Shown: piece by piece, positions 44,438-53,706 of the stretch
Numbering within the stretch: the first letter of the stretch is position 1
Layout: every line of letters begins with the position of its first letter
Source: Kerstersia gyiorum
GTDB taxonomy: Bacteria > Pseudomonadota > Gammaproteobacteria > Burkholderiales > Burkholderiaceae_B
Assembly (NCBI RefSeq): GCF_004216755.1
Contig: NZ_SGWZ01000002.1
Span: 496,001-560,000, forward strand
Length of the DNA: 64,000 nucleotides
Direction of reading: 5' to 3'
The notes under the pieces: model-generated
Seen by the model: the letters and a program-made list of their open reading frames with translations, nothing else
Databases searched by the model: none
What the model was told of the DNA's origin: nothing
Made by a program: the position numbers and the translations under genes

Positions 44438-46798
44438 CTAGAAGGTGCCGTCGGTGTTGGCGCGCAAGGTTTTTACCGTCAGTTTTGGATCAGCGGTGAT
44501 TTCTTCCTCGGTGAATCGGATGTCCAGATACTTGCCTTCGCTGAAAAGGCGCGTTTGCTCGGCATGCAGCGGCGAATTGGCATTATCCGACTGGCCTTGC
44601 ACCTGGATCTGCTTGCCGCGCGGGCCTCGGGGTGTCATTTCCACCCAGTAGATGAAGCTGCTGCCGCTGATGGCTTCCCAGCCGTCCTTGCCCTTGAAGG
44701 GGTCTGTATTCATGCGCAAGAAGGCGATGCCGCCAGGCACGGGGATGCGTTCTCCATTGACAGTACGATGCTGGTAGTTGCGCAAGGAAGCGTCCAGCGC
44801 AATCCCGTTGCTGACCAGATCATTGACGGCGGCATAGAGGGCCTGGCGCACCTCTTCGGACGGTTGCAGGCCGCGTGGCGTGTTCAGCGGGTCATTGGCG
44901 TCGAAGGGGATGGTGTACCAGGCAGGAGTGACCTGACTGTTTTCCAGGAAGCGGCGGAACAGGACCGCGCCCTTGTCGTCCAGCAGATAGGTCCCTTGCC
45001 AGGCGGCCAGCGCGTCGCAGGCCTGTGGCAGCATGGCCGGCGCGTCCGTACGTGCCGTCAGCGAGTGGCAGAACGACACCAGTTCAGGCTGCCAGATGCG
45101 CGCATAGTCGCGGCCGTCAAACAGTTGGCTGATGAATTGTTCCAGCGTGAAACCCTTGCCCGGCAGGCCATCGCGCTGTTCGAGCCGGTCTTCGATGATT
45201 TCCAGGCCACCGCGTGAACGGTTGCTCAGTACGGTTTTTTCCTTGCCGTACAGCGACGGGTAGCCTTCCAGCGGCGCGCGCAGATTGGTGATCCAGTAGG
45301 AATCATTGGCGTTGTAGACGTAGTCGTCGCGGAACTGGTAGGGAATCTGCGCCGAGGGGAAGACGCCCGGGAAAATGGCGCTGTCATCCTGGATAGGGGC
45401 GCACGACATGCGGCTGCCGTCGAGCACGGCGCCAGAGACGGCGCAGTCGCTCATCATGGCGTCCGTTACATAGGGCAGCGGGTTGGGCATCGAACGGTAG
45501 GCATGCCCTTGCGAATCCGCTGCCGTGGAGTTGATCCATGCCACGCCTAGTGTCGCCTTGTCGGCGGCGTGGATGTCCTGCACCGTCCGGGCCTGCGAGT
45601 ACAGGTGCCACATGTTCAGGCCGGAAACCTTGATCGGGCTGTGTTTCCAGGTGTAGGCATGTTCCACGGTCCAGGGGCGGTCGGTTGAGACGCTGACGGT
45701 GCCGAACAGGGTGTCGTAGAAGGTGTGGGTGTAGGGCGCCAGTTTACCGTCCGCACCACGTACCTGGACCGTTACGGTGGTGGGGACCATTTCGTGACGC
45801 TTGCCATCGACCAGATAGCTGGTGGGGGAACCCGGTACCAGGTTCAGGCGGTAGCGCACGCCATTGGTGATGGTGGCGCCGGCGGATGTGGCGGCCCAGC
45901 CTACCGCGTCATTATGGCCAATGCCGATAACAGGGCTGGCACCGAAGGTCATGCCGTTGACATTGAGTTTTCCGGGAATCGTCAGGTGCGCGGCCACCAT
46001 GCCATCGGCCTTGTTCCACTCCCAGTGCGGGTTGGAGAACACCATGCCGGTGCCGTCGCGGGTCGCGTCCTTGCCCAGGGCGACCATATTGCTGGCCAGG
46101 ATCTTGGGCGCAGGCAGCGCGGCACGCTGGGCGGCGCTGATGCGCTGCGCATCGGGCTTCTGGCCCGGGGGTACCGCTGCCAGGAAGCCGTCGAATTCGT
46201 TGCGTACGGCGGTCAGCATGTCGGCCCAGAAGGCAGCGTTCAGATACAGATCACGTTCGGTGATGGGGCGGATCCAGTCGGCGCCGACGCATCGTTCGTC
46301 GGGCAGCTTGTAGTCGACTTCCTGCAGATAGCGGTTGTAGCCCGCGACGTAGCCGCGCACTAGTTCGCGGACTTCGGGCAGCACGCCTGCCGGCGACTGG
46401 TCGGCCAACAGGTTTTCAAGCCAGCCTTCGTCGATGAGTTTCTGGATATAGAGATCGCTGGCCAGGTTGCCATTACGCAGATCGAAGGAAAAGTCAGGCC
46501 CGTTGGCCCCGAAGCGGGCAGCGGCTTGGGCGCTGGTCGTCAGCCAGCGGCCGGACATGGTGCAGGCATGATCCTCGGCCCAGACGTAGCCCAGGCCATA
46601 GCCGGCGCTGGTGTAGTCATTGGCCTTGATATGGGGAACGCCACCGGTGGTGCGGCGGATGTCTACCTGGTAGCCGGCGGATTTTTCCGGTGTGGACTGG
46701 GAACTCTTGCCGCTGGACAGGCAGCCGCTCAGTAGCGCGGCCATGGCGCCAGCCCATGCCAGGTTGCGGACCAGTTGCTTGTGACGATATTGCTTCAT
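44438..46798 (-). CDS. Penicillin-acylase family lipoprotein (N-terminal nucleophile hydrolase)
   Basis: A 786-residue precursor. The N-terminus is a lipoprotein signal with the lipobox LLSGC (Cys26) and a Ser-rich spacer. An alpha-chain-like part follows (TTGGVPHIKANDYTSAGYGLGYVWAEDHACTMSGR). The processing site and nucleophile are probably Ser236 in ILASNMVALG, then TGMVFSNPHWEW. Most family members have Gly just before the nucleophile; here it is Ala. GLNMWHLY, IYWVEMTPRGPRG and other family blocks continue to the C-terminus. Relatives cut amide bonds in beta-lactams, acyl-homoserine lactones or lipopeptides; this substrate is not predictable. Monocistronic. Confidence 0.88.
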   Translation of the reverse strand: MKQYRHKQLVRNLAWAGAMAALLSGCLSSGKSSQSTPEKSAGYQVDIRRTTGGVPHIKANDYTSAGYGLGYVWAEDHACTMSGRWLTTSAQAAARFGANGPDFSFDLRNGNLASDLYIQKLIDEGWLENLLADQSPAGVLPEVRELVRGYVAGYNRYLQEVDYKLPDERCVGADWIRPITERDLYLNAAFWADMLTAVRNEFDGFLAAVPPGQKPDAQRISAAQRAALPAPKILASNMVALGKDATRDGTGMVFSNPHWEWNKADGMVAAHLTIPGKLNVNGMTFGASPVIGIGHNDAVGWAATSAGATITNGVRYRLNLVPGSPTSYLVDGKRHEMVPTTVTVQVRGADGKLAPYTHTFYDTLFGTVSVSTDRPWTVEHAYTWKHSPIKVSGLNMWHLYSQARTVQDIHAADKATLGVAWINSTAADSQGHAYRSMPNPLPYVTDAMMSDCAVSGAVLDGSRMSCAPIQDDSAIFPGVFPSAQIPYQFRDDYVYNANDSYWITNLRAPLEGYPSLYGKEKTVLSNRSRGGLEIIEDRLEQRDGLPGKGFTLEQFISQLFDGRDYARIWQPELVSFCHSLTARTDAPAMLPQACDALAAWQGTYLLDDKGAVLFRRFLENSQVTPAWYTIPFDANDPLNTPRGLQPSEEVRQALYAAVNDLVSNGIALDASLRNYQHRTVNGERIPVPGGIAFLRMNTDPFKGKDGWEAISGSSFIYWVEMTPRGPRGKQIQVQGQSDNANSPLHAEQTRLFSEGKYLDIRFTEEEITADPKLTVKTLRANTDGTF

Positions 46799-47285
46799 GG
46801 GAATGCTCTCTCCTCCAGAACACTTTCTGTTTTTTGTCGGTTTTTTTGTGGTGGCGGGGCCCGGAAGGGGGCGGGTGTCGCCGATTGTCCCGTGGGGGTA
46901 AGGACAGGGTTCCGGGTGCGATGGTGGAAGCGCCTGGAGCGGACAGTCGTTTCTTGTGGACTCAATTAACCGTCCGGTAAGTCAATTTAAGGGACTTGGC
47001 GGCTTGGATCAAGGTTGCACCATGTGGGATTAACCCTTGTTTCTACCGAGATGGAGTTAGGGAAAAAACCGTGATTCAGCCAGATGAAAACCGCGCATTT
47101 AAGCGGAAAAGTCTGGTTTTTTGATGATTTTTAAATTCCTTGACGTTGAAAAGGGAGGTAATCGTAAGTTTCTGATTCTGCCTGGTCGCTTTCTTCGGTA
47201 TAACAATCTGTAACGGACTGCATGTTGGAGGTCCGGCCACTCTTCGCGCGGAACACGCCCGGACGGCGGCATTGATAGGGGAAAA
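46799..47285. other. Long intergenic region with acylase promoter and a lone terminator
   Basis: No protein gene is visible in these 487 bases. The left part holds the acylase promoter (minus strand). The right part leads to the DUF1090 gene (plus strand). A strong plus-strand terminator at 47080-47122 interrupts it with no gene ahead, suggesting a non-coding transcript starting around 46970-47040. Confidence 0.4.
47080..47122 (+). terminator. Orphan intrinsic terminator, possible small-RNA end
   Basis: Outer arms CCAGA/TCTGG and inner arms CCGC/GCGG form a two-level hairpin, followed by six T at 47117-47122. No plus-strand coding gene lies within 2.5 kb upstream. Confidence 0.6.
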
Positions 47286-47693
47286 ATGATGCAAAAGCTG
47301 ATTCAAGCGACCTTGTGGACTGTTCTTGCCTGTGCCGCATTGCCTGCCCAGGCGGCCAATCCTGGCTGCGAGCGCAAGGCGGCAGAAATCGAGCAGCAGC
47401 TCGACTACGCCAAAACCTATGGCAACGTGTACCGTCAGCGCGGCCTGGAGCGGGCGTTGACCGAAGTGCGTACGCACTGCACTGATGCCGGGCTGGTCAG
47501 CGAGAAACGTTCGGAAATTGCCGAACAGAATGAAAAAGTGAACGAAATCCAGGCGGAGATCGAAGAAAAGCAGACGGAAGGGCGCTTGGACAAGGTACGC
47601 AAGCTGGAGCGCAAGCTTGAGCGCGAGCGCGAGGAGTTGCGTCTGCTGCAGAACGAACTGCGCGAGCTTGAGTCCGGCTTCACCGCCAAATGA
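47286..47693 (+). CDS. DUF1090 family exported protein (YqjC-like)
   Basis: A 135-residue protein with a signal peptide (MMQKLIQATLWTVLACAALP, cleavage at QAA-NPG). The mature part starts NPGCERKAAEIEQQLDYAKTYGN, the DUF1090 signature with two cysteines (CERKA and THCTD), and ends in a long charged coiled coil (about residues 70-130, EKVNEIQAEIEEKQTEGRLD onward). The family is periplasmic and of unknown function. Confidence 0.92.
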   Translation: MMQKLIQATLWTVLACAALPAQAANPGCERKAAEIEQQLDYAKTYGNVYRQRGLERALTEVRTHCTDAGLVSEKRSEIAEQNEKVNEIQAEIEEKQTEGRLDKVRKLERKLEREREELRLLQNELRELESGFTAK

Positions 47694-48046
47694 TGGTTGC
47701 CTACGGTGCTTGCGGCAGGTTTTCAGGCCGTGCAGCGGGTTCCAGTGGGTGTTTGATCGTGCCGGATGCCCGCGTTTGCATGCCGCCACGAGTTTTATAT
47801 AGTAGCATCTGCTGTAATAATAAAAATTCGGGAAAAGAGGCTGGATAGGGACATGCGCGTTTGCCGTTGGGCATGGCCATGACTACCGGCAGGGGTGTGC
47901 TGCGCCAGGCCAGGCCTTGAAGAAGGCAGCTGCAAGCAGCTCAGTAGATGGACCAGGCGCGGCCAGCGCAGCGGCACGACCGACATGGCTGCGTGATGGC
48001 GAGTGCTCCTCATTGGGCGCGCTCGTCATATATATGGGTGGTTTCG
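47694..48046. other. Intergenic region, no gene seen
   Basis: An AT-rich patch (about 47790-47830) with TATAGT could serve as a promoter for the small membrane protein that follows. Nothing else is recognisable. Confidence 0.35.
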
Positions 48047-48400
48047 ATGAAAGCGGGAGCAAGCCGGTTCGGTGGAATCAGGCGATCGTTCATTGCCGCA
48101 TCGGTGACAGCGATGCTGGGGGTCCTGAGCATGGGCGCCCTGGGCGGTGTGCTGTACTACGCAGTCTATCCTGTGCTGGGCCCGTGGCATGGCCGTCTTT
48201 CCGCTTGGAGCGGCGATTGGATCTGGCCGGCGACGGTCTCTGCTGGCGTGCTGTGGTCCCTGGGGTTCGTCTGTGCGGGCTTGTGTTACGCACGCCTGGA
48301 ACGCGCCGGCGTGGACGTCGCCATTCGCCGCACCAGCTACGTGGTGGTGCTGTGGTTGTCAGCCGTCTGCGCCTGGTCGCTGGTGCTGCTCGGGTGTTGA
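48047..48400 (+). CDS. Small membrane protein, unidentified
   Basis: A 117-residue protein with three predicted membrane segments (FIAASVTAMLGVLSMGALGG, WIWPATVSAGVLWSLGFVCA and TSYVVVLWLSAVCAWSLVLL) and a basic N-terminus. No family recognised. The ATG at 48047 gives the cleanest start. In-frame ATGs at 47948 and 47996 would add a Cys/His-rich, unlikely lead. It converges with the SLC13-like gene, with stops only a few bases apart. Confidence 0.6.
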   Translation: MKAGASRFGGIRRSFIAASVTAMLGVLSMGALGGVLYYAVYPVLGPWHGRLSAWSGDWIWPATVSAGVLWSLGFVCAGLCYARLERAGVDVAIRRTSYVVVLWLSAVCAWSLVLLGC

Positions 48401-48408
48401 TGTCTGGC

Positions 48409-49677
48409 TCAGGCCCCTGCCAGCAATATCCATGCACCGGCCATGAGCATGCAGGCGATGGTGACCGGCAAGCCGGCGCGGGTGAATTCTCCGAACGAGA
48501 TTTTTATGCCGCAGGCTGCTGCCTGTTCCACGACAATGATGCCCGCCAGGCTGCCAAAGATAAAAAGATTGCTGGAAAAACTTGACCCCATGATCAGGGC
48601 GGCACCCATGCTGTTGGCTGTTTCCGCAGTCGGGCGCAGGAAGGGCAACAGCATCATTACGGCCGGATTGGTACCGACCAGCGTGCATAACAGGGCAATG
48701 ACGAGAAAGAGCGCGATAGGCGAATCCAGGTGAATGCCTGCCGAACGCAGGTCGCCCAGCAGGACTTCGGGCAGGCCGGTGGCGGCGAAGGCGGCATTCA
48801 CCATGAACAGGCCCATGATGAGCAGCAGCAGGTTGCCATCCACATGCCGGAGCATGTCGCTGGAGGCGATCTGGCGGTTGATCAGCAGCAGGCCTGCCGC
48901 GCTCAGCGCCACTAGCTCGCGTGGCCAGTCACTGAAGATGAAGGCCACGATGACGGCCAGGGTGACCAGGCTGGCCTTGATCGTTTCCCACAGATCCAGG
49001 GGTTGGACGCCATCGTTGCCGCCCCCGGGCGCGGCGGTTGGTACGACGGTTGGTGCGGGCGTGGCGTCGGACGCGAGCGTCCAGCGCCGGCGGTACATAA
49101 AGGCGATGATGCCCCAGACCAGCGGCAGGGAAATCAGGGCCGGGATGATGGTGGCGCGCAGCAGGCTCAGGAAGGAAAGGTCCAGCGCCTGGGCGACGAT
49201 CATGTTCTTGGGGCTGCCGATCAGCGTGCCGGCCGCGCCGGTATTGGCGGCAAAACAGAAGGCCAGCAGAAAGGGGACGGGATTGAGGCCACGCGCCAAT
49301 GTCAGCGAGACCAATAGCGGGGTCATCGCCACGACTACCACGGCATTGCTCAGCAGGGCTGACAGTATGCCGCCGACGACCACCAGTGCGCCCAGCAAGG
49401 CTGGCGGGCTGATACGCAGGGTGGCGACCCGGCGGGCAGTCCAGGCATAGAAGCCCGATTCCACGAATGCCGAGGAAACCACCATCAGGCCAAACAACAG
49501 GCAGATGGTCCGGTAGTCGATGGCTTGCCAGGCGGCCTGTGGTGAAATGCTGCCCGCCGCCATCATCGCCAGGGCACCCACGACGGCAGCGCCCGTGCGG
49601 TCGACCTTGAAGCCCGGCAACTTGCCAAAGCCCATGGCGACATAGACAATCAGGAAAATCAGAAGGGTCGTATCCAT
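48409..49677 (-). CDS. SLC13/ArsB-NhaD superfamily anion transporter
   Basis: A 422-residue polytopic inner-membrane protein with 10-12 segments in two inverted halves. Each half carries the family turn: NTGAAGTLIGSPKNMIVAQAL in the first and VGTNPAVMMLLPFL with GSSFSSNLFIFGSLAG in the second. Such proteins move dicarboxylates, citrate, arsenite or sulfate; the substrate cannot be set. ATG at 49677 chosen, as it starts immediately before the first membrane segment. Confidence 0.85.
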   Translation of the reverse strand: MDTTLLIFLIVYVAMGFGKLPGFKVDRTGAAVVGALAMMAAGSISPQAAWQAIDYRTICLLFGLMVVSSAFVESGFYAWTARRVATLRISPPALLGALVVVGGILSALLSNAVVVVAMTPLLVSLTLARGLNPVPFLLAFCFAANTGAAGTLIGSPKNMIVAQALDLSFLSLLRATIIPALISLPLVWGIIAFMYRRRWTLASDATPAPTVVPTAAPGGGNDGVQPLDLWETIKASLVTLAVIVAFIFSDWPRELVALSAAGLLLINRQIASSDMLRHVDGNLLLLIMGLFMVNAAFAATGLPEVLLGDLRSAGIHLDSPIALFLVIALLCTLVGTNPAVMMLLPFLRPTAETANSMGAALIMGSSFSSNLFIFGSLAGIIVVEQAAACGIKISFGEFTRAGLPVTIACMLMAGAWILLAGA

Positions 49678-49881
49678 CGGCTTCTTGTGTGGCTGCCGGC
49701 ACTGGGGTGTCAGTGGCAACAGTGGCTATTGCAGTTGCGTAGTTTAGCGTTGCCTGTGCCAGACCTGTATGCGTCGAGCCATTCTCTGGTATGCAGATGT
49801 TGCTTGTGCAGCATCCCGCTGGCACGCGGCTGGGTCATGCCCTATGATGCCCGGGCGAAATTCCTTTTCCGGAGGCAGTCC

Positions 49882-50604
49882 ATGTCCTCGTTTGATTTGC
49901 AAAAAGTTATCAGAAGCAGTTTGATTTGTGGTGTCGTCGCAGCCTTGTGCTGGACGGTGGCCGATATGCTGTTGGTCGGTTTCGTGCCCAGACCGCAGGC
50001 CTATCCGCTGTTTTCACAGCAATTGGCGGGGCAGCTCGATAGCGAGATGGCCATCCTGATGCTGGATGGCTCGCCGCAGCGCCTCATGTGGGGCATCTAC
50101 CTGGCAACCTTCAGCGTGGTGCTCTACATGCTGGCCTGCTTTGCCTTGTACCGCCTGTTGCCGCCGGGCAACTTGAGCCGGTTGACGGTATTGCTGCTGC
50201 TGGCCGGCTATGCATGGTCGCCGCTGGGGCACGCTGCCTTTGGTTTCGTGGGTCTGCAGGCCCAGAGCATGTTGCATGGCGCGGCCGAAGCCTGGGCCGC
50301 GCAGGTGCAGGCTTTCAACCAGTTCCAGCATTTGTTGACCGTGCACTGGGTCGGTTCGGTCGCGGCAAGCACGCTGGGCTGGTTACTGGTGATGGGGCGT
50401 GTCATGACAGGGCGTACCCGCCTGCCGCGCTGGACGGCAATCTTCAATCCGGTTGTCGTGGCGATCGTGCTGGCGGGCGTGACCCTGCAATTTCCCGGTA
50501 ATCTGCTGGCAGCGCTCATCGGCAGCGCCAGCCTGAATCTGGCGCAGTTGGTGTTCTTCGGCAGCGCGCTGGTGCTGTTGTCGGGCGGCAGGCCCAAGGT
50601 GTGA
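49882..50604 (+). CDS. Multi-pass membrane protein, unidentified
   Basis: A 240-residue protein with about seven hydrophobic segments (for example SLICGVVAALCWTVADMLLV, YLATFSVVLYMLACFALYRL and LVVMGRV). The extracellular-type loop after the first segment has RPQAYPLFSQQLAGQLDSEMAIL. Related proteins occur widely as uncharacterised membrane proteins. The ATG at 49882 has GGAGG eight bases upstream. Divergent from the SLC13-like gene with about 200 bases between. Confidence 0.75.
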   Translation: MSSFDLQKVIRSSLICGVVAALCWTVADMLLVGFVPRPQAYPLFSQQLAGQLDSEMAILMLDGSPQRLMWGIYLATFSVVLYMLACFALYRLLPPGNLSRLTVLLLLAGYAWSPLGHAAFGFVGLQAQSMLHGAAEAWAAQVQAFNQFQHLLTVHWVGSVAASTLGWLLVMGRVMTGRTRLPRWTAIFNPVVVAIVLAGVTLQFPGNLLAALIGSASLNLAQLVFFGSALVLLSGGRPKV

Positions 50605-50657
50605 ATGGGCGAGTGGGTGAGTGGCGGTCGTCCGCAAGGCCGTCGTCAGGCCGCCCC

Positions 50658-51635
50658 TCAGTGCTCGCGTTGCCGGCCGAGCAATGGGATCAGCCGGATG
50701 TAAAGCAACTCGCCCAGCAGCTCGACGATGGTTTGCGTCAGCACCACGGCGGGCAGCAAGGGCAGCGCGCCGGGTATGGCCAGTACCAGCGGCAGGATGA
50801 CCAAAGAGTTGCGCGTGCCGGCGCTGAAGGCCAGCGCACGGCCTTCGGTGGGCGGCAGGCGCAGCAGGCGCCCGGCCAGCCAACCGAGCGCGGGGGCGCA
50901 GAGGGCGAAGGCAATATAGACCGGCACAACCTGGCGCACCGCAGACAGGGACAGGCCCAGTTGCGGCACGACGGCAGCGATCACAATGAAAAGCACCAAG
51001 GCCGTAGCCGGTACCGGCAGCAGACCCAACAGCCGGCTGGCTTGTTGTGCTGGCGCTCGCGTTGCGGCGCGGGCCAGGCCGGCCTGCGACATGGCGGCGC
51101 ACAGCAACGGCACAAGAATGAGCCAGAGGAACGCCTCCAGGAATGGCCCGGCACGCACCAAAAGCGCAGCCTCGCTGCCCAGGAACAGACCCAGGTAGGC
51201 GGGCAGCAAGAGCATCTGTACCACCAGCAGCATAGGCGTGGCGGCCAGCAGCAGGCGGGCATCGCCACGGCCCAGGTGCGAGAAGGTCACGACATAATCT
51301 ATGCAGGGGCAGAGCAGGACCATCAGCACCCCCAGCCGCAGCAAAGGGTCGGGCGGCAGCAAGGGCAACAGGCCGGCCACCAGCGCCGGCACGAGCAGGA
51401 AATTCGTCAGCAACAGTGCGGCCAGAAAGCGCAAGCGCCCGAATGCGCGCTTCAGTTCGGTCATCGGAACCTGGAAGAAAGTCAGGTAGAGCATCAGCGC
51501 CAGGGCCGGGTTGATGGCTTGTTCCAGGTTTGCCGCCATGGCCGGCTGGGCGATAGCCAGGGCTGCAGCTAGCAGGACGGCACAGAAATAGAGGGGAACT
51601 TGATGGCGTTCCAGGAAGTCGCGTAGCGGAAGCAT
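50658..51635 (-). CDS. Bile acid:sodium symporter family (BASS/ACR3-like) transporter
   Basis: A 325-residue membrane protein with about ten segments. The BASS fold is suggested by NPALALMLYLTFFQVPMTEL, LCPCIDYVVTFSHLGRGDA (the crossing-helix region) and AFSAGTRNSLVILPLVLAIP. Members import bile acids or organic anions, or export arsenite (ACR3). The CPC-like pair at LLCPCIDYV is worth noting, but ACR3 function is not shown. The ATG at 51635 is preferred over an in-frame TTG at 51662. Confidence 0.82.
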   Translation of the reverse strand: MLPLRDFLERHQVPLYFCAVLLAAALAIAQPAMAANLEQAINPALALMLYLTFFQVPMTELKRAFGRLRFLAALLLTNFLLVPALVAGLLPLLPPDPLLRLGVLMVLLCPCIDYVVTFSHLGRGDARLLLAATPMLLVVQMLLLPAYLGLFLGSEAALLVRAGPFLEAFLWLILVPLLCAAMSQAGLARAATRAPAQQASRLLGLLPVPATALVLFIVIAAVVPQLGLSLSAVRQVVPVYIAFALCAPALGWLAGRLLRLPPTEGRALAFSAGTRNSLVILPLVLAIPGALPLLPAVVLTQTIVELLGELLYIRLIPLLGRQREH

Positions 51636-51799
51636 GCAGGCCAGGAGGATGAGCGTAGGCAACCGGGATTGTGCCTGAAAATCTCAGTTAACAGGCCCGA
51701 CGCTGTCCTGACGGGACGTTCGAGGGAAACGGGCGGCCGCTCAGGGTATTGAGGCAGAATGTGGGTAGTGCCGGGCGGCGCAGGGCCGCCCGTTGGGCG

Positions 51800-52516
51800 T
51801 CAGGACTGCGGCAGGCCCGGCGCATCGACCAGCACCAGTTCGGTATCTTCGATGGCGCGTATGCTCAACCGTTGTTCATCGAATGCAGCGGCGCCGTCGC
51901 GAGCGGCGAGCGGTAGGCCATTGACTTCCGCCTTGCCCGTGGCCAGCACGAGATACCCATAGCGCAAGGCCTCATCGAATGTGTATTCGATGGTTTCACC
52001 GGCCTTCACCGTGGCCCCGAGCACCCGGGCGCGCGACCGGATCGGCAAGGCGTCTGCGTCGGTCGGCATGCCGCTGGCCAGCGTGATGAAGCGGCCGGCC
52101 CGGTCATCGCGGGGGAAGGGGCGGGTTCCCCAGGACGGTTCGCCACCCCGGTTTTCCGGGAAAATCCAGATCTGGAAAATGCGTGTCGTGCCCGGTTCCA
52201 GGTTGTATTCGCTATGGCGGATACCCTTGCCCGCGCTCATGACCTGGACATCGCCGGCGACGGTGCGCCCTTTGTTACCCAGGCTGTCCTGGTGCGTAAT
52301 GGCGCCTTCACGCACGTAGGTGATGATCTCCATATCGGCATGGGGATGTGGCGGAAACCCGGTGCCGGGCTGGATGGTGTCATCGTTCCAGACCCGCAGG
52401 GCGCCCCAGTGCACACGATCGGCATCGTGGTATTCGGCAAAGGAAAAATGGTGTCTGGCATTCAGCCAGCCGTGGTCGGCGCCGCCAAGACTGGCAAAGG
52501 GACGGTGTTCAAGCAT
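51800..52516 (-). CDS. Pirin family protein (YhhW-like quercetinase fold)
   Basis: A 238-residue bicupin. The metal ligands of the N-terminal cupin are in place: His57 and His59 (GFPPHPHADMEIITYV), His101 and Glu103 (KGIRHSEYN), matching E. coli YhhW, which can degrade quercetin. The C-terminal cupin lacks ligands, as usual. The ATG at 52516 has AGGAGG eight bases upstream, which decides this start over upstream in-frame codons. Divergent from a LysR gene, its probable regulator. Confidence 0.93.
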   Translation of the reverse strand: MLEHRPFASLGGADHGWLNARHHFSFAEYHDADRVHWGALRVWNDDTIQPGTGFPPHPHADMEIITYVREGAITHQDSLGNKGRTVAGDVQVMSAGKGIRHSEYNLEPGTTRIFQIWIFPENRGGEPSWGTRPFPRDDRAGRFITLASGMPTDADALPIRSRARVLGATVKAGETIEYTFDEALRYGYLVLATGKAEVNGLPLAARDGAAAFDEQRLSIRAIEDTELVLVDAPGLPQS

Positions 52517-52749
52517 GATGTCCTCCTGTGGCTGATTCGTGACTGATGCTGCCAGTCTAAGTCGATGGCTGGCCAGGCGGAATCCCGAAAACGGAAAAGC
52601 ATCCTTTCCGTTTTGCAGGGCTGCAGGGGATCGTGTGCCGGGCTTGATGGCCGGCATGCGGTTGGCCGTGGTAAATACAGGGATCAGCCCGGCATGGCTG
52701 CCGCGAACCCGTGTGGCAAGCCGGGCCGGGCCACGCAGGAGTGCGCATC

Positions 52750-53706
52750 ATGAAGAAATTACCGGATCTTGAAGCCTGGGCCATTTTCGCCAAGGTGGCG
52801 CAGACCGGCTCGTTTGCCAGAACGGCTGCCGAGCTGTCGCTGTCGCAGGCAACGGTGTCCAAGGCAGTGGCGCGGCTGGAAGGCCGTATGAATACCATGC
52901 TGTTTCACCGCACTTCGCGCCGCATTTCCCTGACTGAAAGCGGCCAGGCGGCACTGGAGCGGGCGGAACGCATCCTGGCCGAGGGCGAGGCAGTGGAAGC
53001 GGAAATGGCGGAGCAGTCCTCCGCCTTGCGTGGTCTCATCCGGATTTCCGCGCCCATGTCCTTTGGTATCGAACGCCTGGCGCCCCTGCTGCCGGCATTC
53101 ATGCTGCAGCATCCGGAAGTGGCGCTGGACATCCAGTTCGACGATCGTCATGTGGACCTGGTGGCGGAAGGGTTCGATATGGCGCTGCGCATCGCGAATC
53201 TTGAAGACTCCAGCCTGCTGGCGCGCCATCTGTGCCGCGTGCGCATCTTGCTGGTGGGGGCGCCAGCTTATTTCCAGGCTCATGGCCGTCCCCGGCATCC
53301 GCGTGAGCTCGCGGCGCATCAGGCCTTGCAGTACAGCTATGCGCCCGGGGGCGCGAACTGGCGCTTCCGGCACGCGGTGCAAGGAGAATTCACGCAGGCC
53401 GTGCCGCTGCGGTTGCGGGTCAATAACGCCGATGCACTGACTCCTGCCTTGCTGGCTGGGCTGGGTGTGGCCTTGCAGCCCGAGTTCCTGGCCTGGCAGC
53501 AGTTGCAGTCCGGCCAGCTTGAAACCGTGATGGACGACTGGCTGGTAGCGCCGCTGGCCTTGCATATCGTTGCGCCCCCGGGGCGGCGGCGGCCCGCCCG
53601 GGTACAGGCCTTCATGGATTATCTGGCGCAACGCTTCCTGCAGGAACCCTGGGCGCAGCCGCCCGCAAGCCTGGCGACATCGTTGCTTGCGCACCCGGGC
53701 ATTTAG
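52750..53706 (+). CDS. LysR family regulator (divergent from pirin)
   Basis: A 318-residue DNA-binding protein. Winged-helix N-terminus: LEAWAIFAKVAQTGSFARTAAELSLSQATVSKAVARLEGRMNTMLFHRTSRR. The periplasmic-binding-like effector domain starts near residue 90. Its divergent orientation next to pirin, with 230 bases between, is the usual LysR-target arrangement. The ATG at 52750 has AGGAG eight bases upstream. Its TAG overlaps the stop of the convergent MFS gene. Confidence 0.92.
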   Translation: MKKLPDLEAWAIFAKVAQTGSFARTAAELSLSQATVSKAVARLEGRMNTMLFHRTSRRISLTESGQAALERAERILAEGEAVEAEMAEQSSALRGLIRISAPMSFGIERLAPLLPAFMLQHPEVALDIQFDDRHVDLVAEGFDMALRIANLEDSSLLARHLCRVRILLVGAPAYFQAHGRPRHPRELAAHQALQYSYAPGGANWRFRHAVQGEFTQAVPLRLRVNNADALTPALLAGLGVALQPEFLAWQQLQSGQLETVMDDWLVAPLALHIVAPPGRRRPARVQAFMDYLAQRFLQEPWAQPPASLATSLLAHPGI

